Made by a program: the position numbers and the translations under genes | NCBI GenBank assembly: GCA_014382805.1 | Contig: JACNIZ010000241.1 | Location: 1-32,159, forward strand | From: Planctomycetota bacterium | GTDB lineage: Bacteria > Planctomycetota > UBA1135 | Reading direction: 5' to 3' | Length of the DNA stretch: 32,159 nt | The notes under the pieces: model-generated | The model's database searches: none | Told to the model about the DNA's origin: nothing | Seen by the model: the letters and a program-made list of their open reading frames with translations, nothing else | Part shown: in pieces, positions 27,848-32,159 of the stretch | Layout of the letters: the number at the start of each line of letters is the position of its first letter | How positions within the stretch are numbered: position 1 is the stretch's first letter

Positions 27848-28192
27848 TTACAGCATTGCGTCGTCTTCGTCCTCGCCCTCGTCGCCGAAATCGGGGGTGC
27901 CTTCGAACATTTCTTCCTCTTCGTCGAGGAATTCGCCCTCGGTATCGGCGCGTAATTCGCCCTCGGCGAGCACCGAAGCGTCCTTCCAGGCGTCGACTTG
28001 GATGGTGAGCTGCTCGATTTCCATCTCGCCGCCGCACAGCAAGCAAATGCCGCCACCCTCCAGAGATTCCAAGGTCTCGGAGAAAGTGGCCATTTCATAG
28101 CCGCAGTGCGGGCAGGTCGGGGACGCGGAGCTCATCGGTTGGGGGAAGGCTAGATCCTGGCAGACGTCGCCAAAATCGCTGGACGGCCACAT
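27848..28192 (-). CDS. Small zinc-ribbon-like protein with strongly acidic C-terminus
   Basis: CPHCGYEMATF...CLLCGGEMEIEQ (two CxxC pairs) and tail DEEEEMFEGTPDFGDEGEDEDDAML. Start either 28192 (TAATG overlap with upstream gene) or 28135. Confidence 0.72.
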   Translation of the reverse strand: MWPSSDFGDVCQDLAFPQPMSSASPTCPHCGYEMATFSETLESLEGGGICLLCGGEMEIEQLTIQVDAWKDASVLAEGELRADTEGEFLDEEEEMFEGTPDFGDEGEDEDDAML

Positions 28193-28791
28193 TATCGTTC
28201 GCGGATCGCGGCGAGCAAAGCCTGTAAAGACCCAGAAGCCTGCAAAGCATACAAGGCCGACGCCAAGTAATTCGCCGCGGTGGCGTCGGGGTGGGGTTCT
28301 TCAAAAAAGCGTGTGCACGAAGCACTAGCTCCCAGCAAAATATGACTGTTGACGTCATCGTCATGCCAAAAATGGTCCCAGTCGCTAAATCTGCTTTCTG
28401 CCCGCTTTGCGGCAATGCGATGCAGCCCATTTTGCCGCAAAATGGCAGGGTTCAGCGGCGGCAACAATTCCACTCGCACTTCCCAAATCGGGTCGTGGCC
28501 CTCGGTGCCCCAGGTGATTCCGGCAAAAAGGCGCAGCTGGCGGTCGGAATCGGACCAAGAAAGGCCGTATTCGCGGATGCCGTCGCCGGGCACGGTGCTG
28601 AGCTGCTGCAACGGGAAGTCGTCTGTGAACTGGTGGTTGGCCTGCATCAGTAGCAACACCCGATTCAGCTTTTGGAACAGCGTTGGCAGACGAATCAACG
28701 CGGCCAAATCCTCCAAAACCACCGGTTCAGTGCTCGGCGCCTTTGCGACGGGCTCTGGCGTAGAGGGCGGCAGGGGGACGGGCTCGATCAC
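28192..28791 (-). CDS. Conserved-looking hypothetical protein
   Basis: Coherent 199-aa ORF, coupled to the downstream gene by TAATG. Function not recognisable by eye. Confidence 0.7.
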   Translation of the reverse strand: MIEPVPLPPSTPEPVAKAPSTEPVVLEDLAALIRLPTLFQKLNRVLLLMQANHQFTDDFPLQQLSTVPGDGIREYGLSWSDSDRQLRLFAGITWGTEGHDPIWEVRVELLPPLNPAILRQNGLHRIAAKRAESRFSDWDHFWHDDDVNSHILLGASASCTRFFEEPHPDATAANYLASALYALQASGSLQALLAAIRER

Positions 28792-28808
28792 GGCCCGACC
28801 AGATTAGC

Positions 28809-29162
28809 CTATGCAGCTTGACTTAAATAGGCACTCAGGTCGTCGCCTTGCAGTCCGTGGTTGAGGCTGCGGATCAAAATTTGGCTGGCTTCGGTGTGCG
28901 AACCAAGGTCGTGATAGGTCAAAACCAGCTCGGCAACGATTTGCGCATTCGCAGGATCTGCGCAGTAGGCGCGTGTTAGGTACTCCAATGCACTGGCCGG
29001 ATCGCCAGCGATTCGCATCACGATGCCCAATTCCAAAGCAATCGCCGGGTCCGACGGATTGTGGCGGAACACCTCCAGCAAAATGGTGGCGGCGGCGTGA
29101 AAGCGGCCGTCGGCGCTGGCACGTCGGGCGTCGTAAATCAGTTTGGAAGTGGTTGCGTTCAT
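28809..29162 (-). CDS. TPR-repeat protein
   Basis: ARRASADGRFHAAATILLEVFRHNPSDPAIALELGIVMRIAGDPASALEYLTRAYCADPANAQIVAELVLTYHDLGSHTEA has the TPR consensus. Confidence 0.8.
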   Translation of the reverse strand: MNATTSKLIYDARRASADGRFHAAATILLEVFRHNPSDPAIALELGIVMRIAGDPASALEYLTRAYCADPANAQIVAELVLTYHDLGSHTEASQILIRSLNHGLQGDDLSAYLSQAA

Positions 29163-29163
29163 A

Positions 29164-29197
29164 ATCCCTGCGCAGCCATTTATCGGCTGGCAGGGAT
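29164..29197 (-). promoter_or_regulatory. 13-bp hairpin directly upstream of the TPR gene start
   Basis: Minus strand ATCCCTGC-CAGCC-GATAAAT-GGCTG-(C)-GCAGGGAT then T-ATG. Arms pair perfectly apart from one bulge. Confidence 0.7.
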
Positions 29198-29241
29198 CCA
29201 TGAGTTAAGGGATTTGGAGCCCTGATGGCCCAAATGCTTGC

Positions 29242-30561
29242 TTAGGGGGTGATCCAGGCGCTTGCGGTCGAGCTTTTGACCGAATCAATGCCGCCCACTC
29301 CGCGCGGGGCGACGGCTTGGAAGTGGAGCTCGATGAGTGGGACGGAGGCTGGAATCAGATCTTCGAAACTGACGTGGCCGAAGGTGTCGGCGAGTTCAGA
29401 CATTTGCAGGACCACTGGGTTGAGCAGGTCGATGCACAAACCACCCAACGGTGGTGGGCACTGACCAATGCCGATGCCGCCCAATCCGCGCAGCAGAAAA
29501 ACGCGTTCACCAGCGTGAAAACCGTAAGCGTCGACGTCGGCCATCGTGTTGCGTTGCAAGCCGCCGACGTGCAGCCATTGCGAACTTGCGTTAGCTTCAT
29601 CGAGGGCAAAAATGTCGTGCCTAAGATTGGTATCGCCGGCGACAAAATTGGTTGCGGAACTGCCAAATACGACCGACGTTGCACCAACCGGTAGGGCCGG
29701 AGCGTCGCTGCGGCCGTCGCCCCATACTCCGCCTGGGCCGTAGCTGGCCAAGGTAGTGATGCCAGTTACGAAATCGCGTAGGAAGATGTCGTGGTCTCCG
29801 GTAATATCGCCGGCAACTAGGTCATCGGATGCGGAGTGGAAAGCTCCAAAACGGCCGTCGGGGCTGATGTCGGGCGCATAGCTGTGATTCCAAGCTTCAT
29901 CGCCGAAAGAATCGACGCTTTCTAAGGTGGTGATGCCGGTGGATACATCGCGCAGGTAAATGCGCGTGTCCGAGAAAATGAAACCCGGCACCAAGGTGGT
30001 GGCCACACTTTGGAAGATGATTCGATCGCCGCTACCGCTGATGCGGGGGACGTCGCTGTTGTGGTTGCCAAACAGGCCGGCCGTACTTTGCGAGACCAGT
30101 TGCAGCACGCCGTTGTTTTCATCAAAGATGCCATTTCCATCTGGGTCGCGGTCGTAGAGGTAAATTCCAGAGCCAGGGGTCGAGGTCAGATTGGCTTCGG
30201 AAAAATAGCAGACAAACCTGCCGTCCGCGGAGATGGAGGGCAGCTTCGAATCGCCCCATGACGAGCCGCCTAATAAAGCCTCGTCTAGGGTAGTGATGGT
30301 TCCCATTTCACGATCGCGGACAAAAATATTGTGGTGAGTTCCATGAGTGTGGAAGCCCGGAGCCAAATCGGCTTTGCTTTGAAAAACCACGTGGCGCCCA
30401 TCCCAGGAGACGTCGGGAAGTATGCTGGAATCAAGCCCTTCCTGGCCGCTGCCATCGACGCTTAGGCGGGTGGTTTGGGCGTTGGAGGGACTTGCAATCA
30501 ATGTAAGTGCCGCCATTGCGGTGACAAGTTGAATGAGGGAATGGCGTGAAAAGCGCGGCAT
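29242..30561 (-). CDS. Secreted PD40/TolB-like beta-propeller protein
   Basis: Repeated LPDVSWDGRHVVFQSKADL, LPSISADGRFVCYFSEANL, APDISPDGRFGAFHSASDDLVAGDITGDHDIFLRD. Signal peptide from the ATG at 30561 (MPRFSRHSLIQLVTAMAALTLIASPSNAQ). Confidence 0.83.
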   Translation of the reverse strand: MPRFSRHSLIQLVTAMAALTLIASPSNAQTTRLSVDGSGQEGLDSSILPDVSWDGRHVVFQSKADLAPGFHTHGTHHNIFVRDREMGTITTLDEALLGGSSWGDSKLPSISADGRFVCYFSEANLTSTPGSGIYLYDRDPDGNGIFDENNGVLQLVSQSTAGLFGNHNSDVPRISGSGDRIIFQSVATTLVPGFIFSDTRIYLRDVSTGITTLESVDSFGDEAWNHSYAPDISPDGRFGAFHSASDDLVAGDITGDHDIFLRDFVTGITTLASYGPGGVWGDGRSDAPALPVGATSVVFGSSATNFVAGDTNLRHDIFALDEANASSQWLHVGGLQRNTMADVDAYGFHAGERVFLLRGLGGIGIGQCPPPLGGLCIDLLNPVVLQMSELADTFGHVSFEDLIPASVPLIELHFQAVAPRGVGGIDSVKSSTASAWITP

Positions 30562-30637
30562 AACAGGTATGACCGGCAGCCGATCCAAACTCACACCAAA
30601 TTCGCTGAGAGTTTTGAGATACTGCAGGGAATCCTTT

Positions 30638-31228
30638 ATGGATGTCACCCGCCCAAGCTTGCTGCTGCGGATTCGCGATGCCAACGATCAAGACGCTTGG
30701 CAGAGTTTCTACGGCATATATCGACCCCTGCTGGTTCGCTACGGTCGCGCAACCGGTCTATGCGCCGACGACGCCGACGACTTGGCGCAGCAAGTTATGA
30801 GTGTGGTCCACCAAAAGATCGACGCCTTTGAATACAACCCAAAGAGCGGACGGTTTCGAGGTTGGTTGCACACTCTGGTGTGCAATCGTTCTTCGAATTT
30901 GAAGCGCGGCCGCGGGGTGGCGAATCGAGCGCAGGAAAAAGTTGCGGCGCAGGAACGGCGACGGGAAGAGGATCAGGTAACGCCGGATCAGATTTTTAAT
31001 CAGTTGTGGATGCAAGAGCACCTTTGGCATTGCTTGAAACAATTGGAACTTGAAGTCGAGGCGACCACCTTTCAGGTTTTTCAGCAGGTGGTCTTCGAAG
31101 AACAGTCTGCAGCCAAAGTGGCTGATGAACTTGGTGTTACGGTGCAAAATGTACACACCATTAAATGGCGGTTGACCAAACGCGTCGGCGAATTGATGAA
31201 GGATTTAGTTGGGGAAGAACTTGACTGA
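30638..31228 (+). CDS. ECF-type RNA polymerase sigma factor
   Basis: LLLRIRDANDQDAWQSFYGIYRPLLVRYGRATGLCADDADDLAQQVMSVVHQKI, FRGWLHTLVCNRSSN, VADELGVTVQNVHTIKWRLTKRV. Confidence 0.94.
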   Translation: MDVTRPSLLLRIRDANDQDAWQSFYGIYRPLLVRYGRATGLCADDADDLAQQVMSVVHQKIDAFEYNPKSGRFRGWLHTLVCNRSSNLKRGRGVANRAQEKVAAQERRREEDQVTPDQIFNQLWMQEHLWHCLKQLELEVEATTFQVFQQVVFEEQSAAKVADELGVTVQNVHTIKWRLTKRVGELMKDLVGEELD

Positions 31229-32087
31229 TTCCACTCTCGAAAACGAAGTCTGGTTGCAAAGACTGCGTGAAGCTGGTCCGGTGCCGCAAAGTCGTGGCGG
31301 CGATTTAGCGGGTGGGCCGTTGCCGGCCGATTTGATCCCCGGTTATGAATTATTGGCCGAAATTGGACGCGGCGGCCAGGGCATTGTTTTTAGTGCTTTG
31401 CAAGTACAAACTTCGCGCATCGTTGCGCTGAAGTTATTACACGATGGACCGTTGGCGAGCGCGTCGGCAGAAAGAAGATTTCAACGCGAAATTGAGCTTT
31501 CTTCTGCGCTCAACCACGCCGGTGTGCTGACGATTTTTGATGCTGGAGTCGCTCAAGATGGTCGCCGTTTTGTGGTTTCACGATTGCTCAAAGGTCAGCC
31601 CTTGGACCAGTGGCTTGAGAATGAGCAGCCCACGTTCGAACAGCGCTTGGATGTGATCTTGCAGCTATGCCGCGCCCTCGAACATGCTCACCAACGCGGC
31701 GTGATTCATCTTGATTTAAAACCATCAAACGTGATGGTCAGCGCATCAGGCAAGGTTTGCATACTCGACTTTGGGCTTGCGCGTTTGCTCGAACACAGCG
31801 CAAATCATTCGCTTTCAATCGGTATGATTGCCGGCACGCCAGCCTATATGGCGCCCGAGCAAATCAACCAAAACCCCGCCAATTGGGATACTCGCACCGA
31901 GCTATATGCACTTGGGGTTTTGTTGTTTGAGGTCATAGCCGGGCGCGCTCCGTTTTCAGGCGACGGCACGCCATTGGAAGTATTGAAAGCGGTAGAAACT
32001 ACCTTGCCGCCGTCACTGCAAACCCTGGTGCAGAATCAAATCCCGCGGCAACGGGGGCGCGATTTGGATGCCATTTGCAAGCCATGA
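31209..32087 (+). CDS. Ser/Thr protein kinase (PknB-like); ORF probably interrupted at its 3' end
   Basis: IGRGGQGIVFSALQVQTSRIVALKLL, VIHLDLKPSNVMVSASGKVCILDFGLARLL, GTPAYMAPEQ. TTG starts at 31209 or 31221 overlap the sigma stop. Confidence 0.88.
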   Translation: MGKNLTDSTLENEVWLQRLREAGPVPQSRGGDLAGGPLPADLIPGYELLAEIGRGGQGIVFSALQVQTSRIVALKLLHDGPLASASAERRFQREIELSSALNHAGVLTIFDAGVAQDGRRFVVSRLLKGQPLDQWLENEQPTFEQRLDVILQLCRALEHAHQRGVIHLDLKPSNVMVSASGKVCILDFGLARLLEHSANHSLSIGMIAGTPAYMAPEQINQNPANWDTRTELYALGVLLFEVIAGRAPFSGDGTPLEVLKAVETTLPPSLQTLVQNQIPRQRGRDLDAICKP

Positions 32088-32159
32088 TGAGGGGCGAACA
32101 GGTCATGGCGCGTGGAATGGATCGCGCGTATCGACGGCGGCTCTCGTTGTAACGCAACC

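Noticed and set aside
27612-28046. Arginine-rich minus-strand ORF (RRRGRNVRRHPRFRRRGRGRRRRN)
   Set aside because: It is an off-frame reading of the acidic Glu/Asp codons of the zinc-ribbon gene, so the Arg richness is an artefact of GAA/GAC-rich DNA.
1-32159. CRISPR arrays, tRNA/rRNA genes, transposases or prophage genes
   Set aside because: No regularly spaced repeats, RNA gene signatures or transposase/phage motifs were noticed by eye. A tRNAscan or Infernal run would be needed to exclude small RNAs.

Overview
The gene content suggests a chromosomal window from a Planctomycetota-like bacterium (inference: ACIII genes, several PknB-type kinases, an ECF sigma/kinase pair, and MoxR/VWA modules). 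From left to right it contains: (i) the 3' end of an alternative complex III operon (actC end, a fused actD/actE-like gene with two haem motifs, actF) closed by a strong intrinsic terminator; (ii) an M36/M4-like metallopeptidase with an overlapping SAM methyltransferase; (iii) a decayed family-2 glycosyltransferase; (iv) a tightly packed minus-strand cluster of nine genes (coiled-coil membrane protein, MoxR, DUF4350-like protein, ABC ATPase and permease, DUF58, BatA-like VWA, double-VWA, Ser/Thr kinase-TPR); (v) a plus-strand PTP-like protein and a serine-hydrolase-like protein that appears to have lost its catalytic motifs; (vi) an OprB-like porin; (vii) groEL-groES preceded by a receiver-only response regulator, with a sequence that matches the sigma-54 -24/-12 consensus and two inverted repeats upstream; (viii) small hypothetical genes, a TPR protein and a PD40 beta-propeller protein; (ix) an ECF sigma factor and a Ser/Thr kinase whose ORF seems to break near the window end. 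The observations I rate highest are the sigma-54-like promoter of the receiver-groESL operon, the ActD-ActE-CoxB-like fusion, the nine-gene MoxR/VWA/ABC/kinase cluster, the pseudo-beta-lactamase and the long nested hairpin behind groEL. No searches were run; family assignments come from motif recognition.
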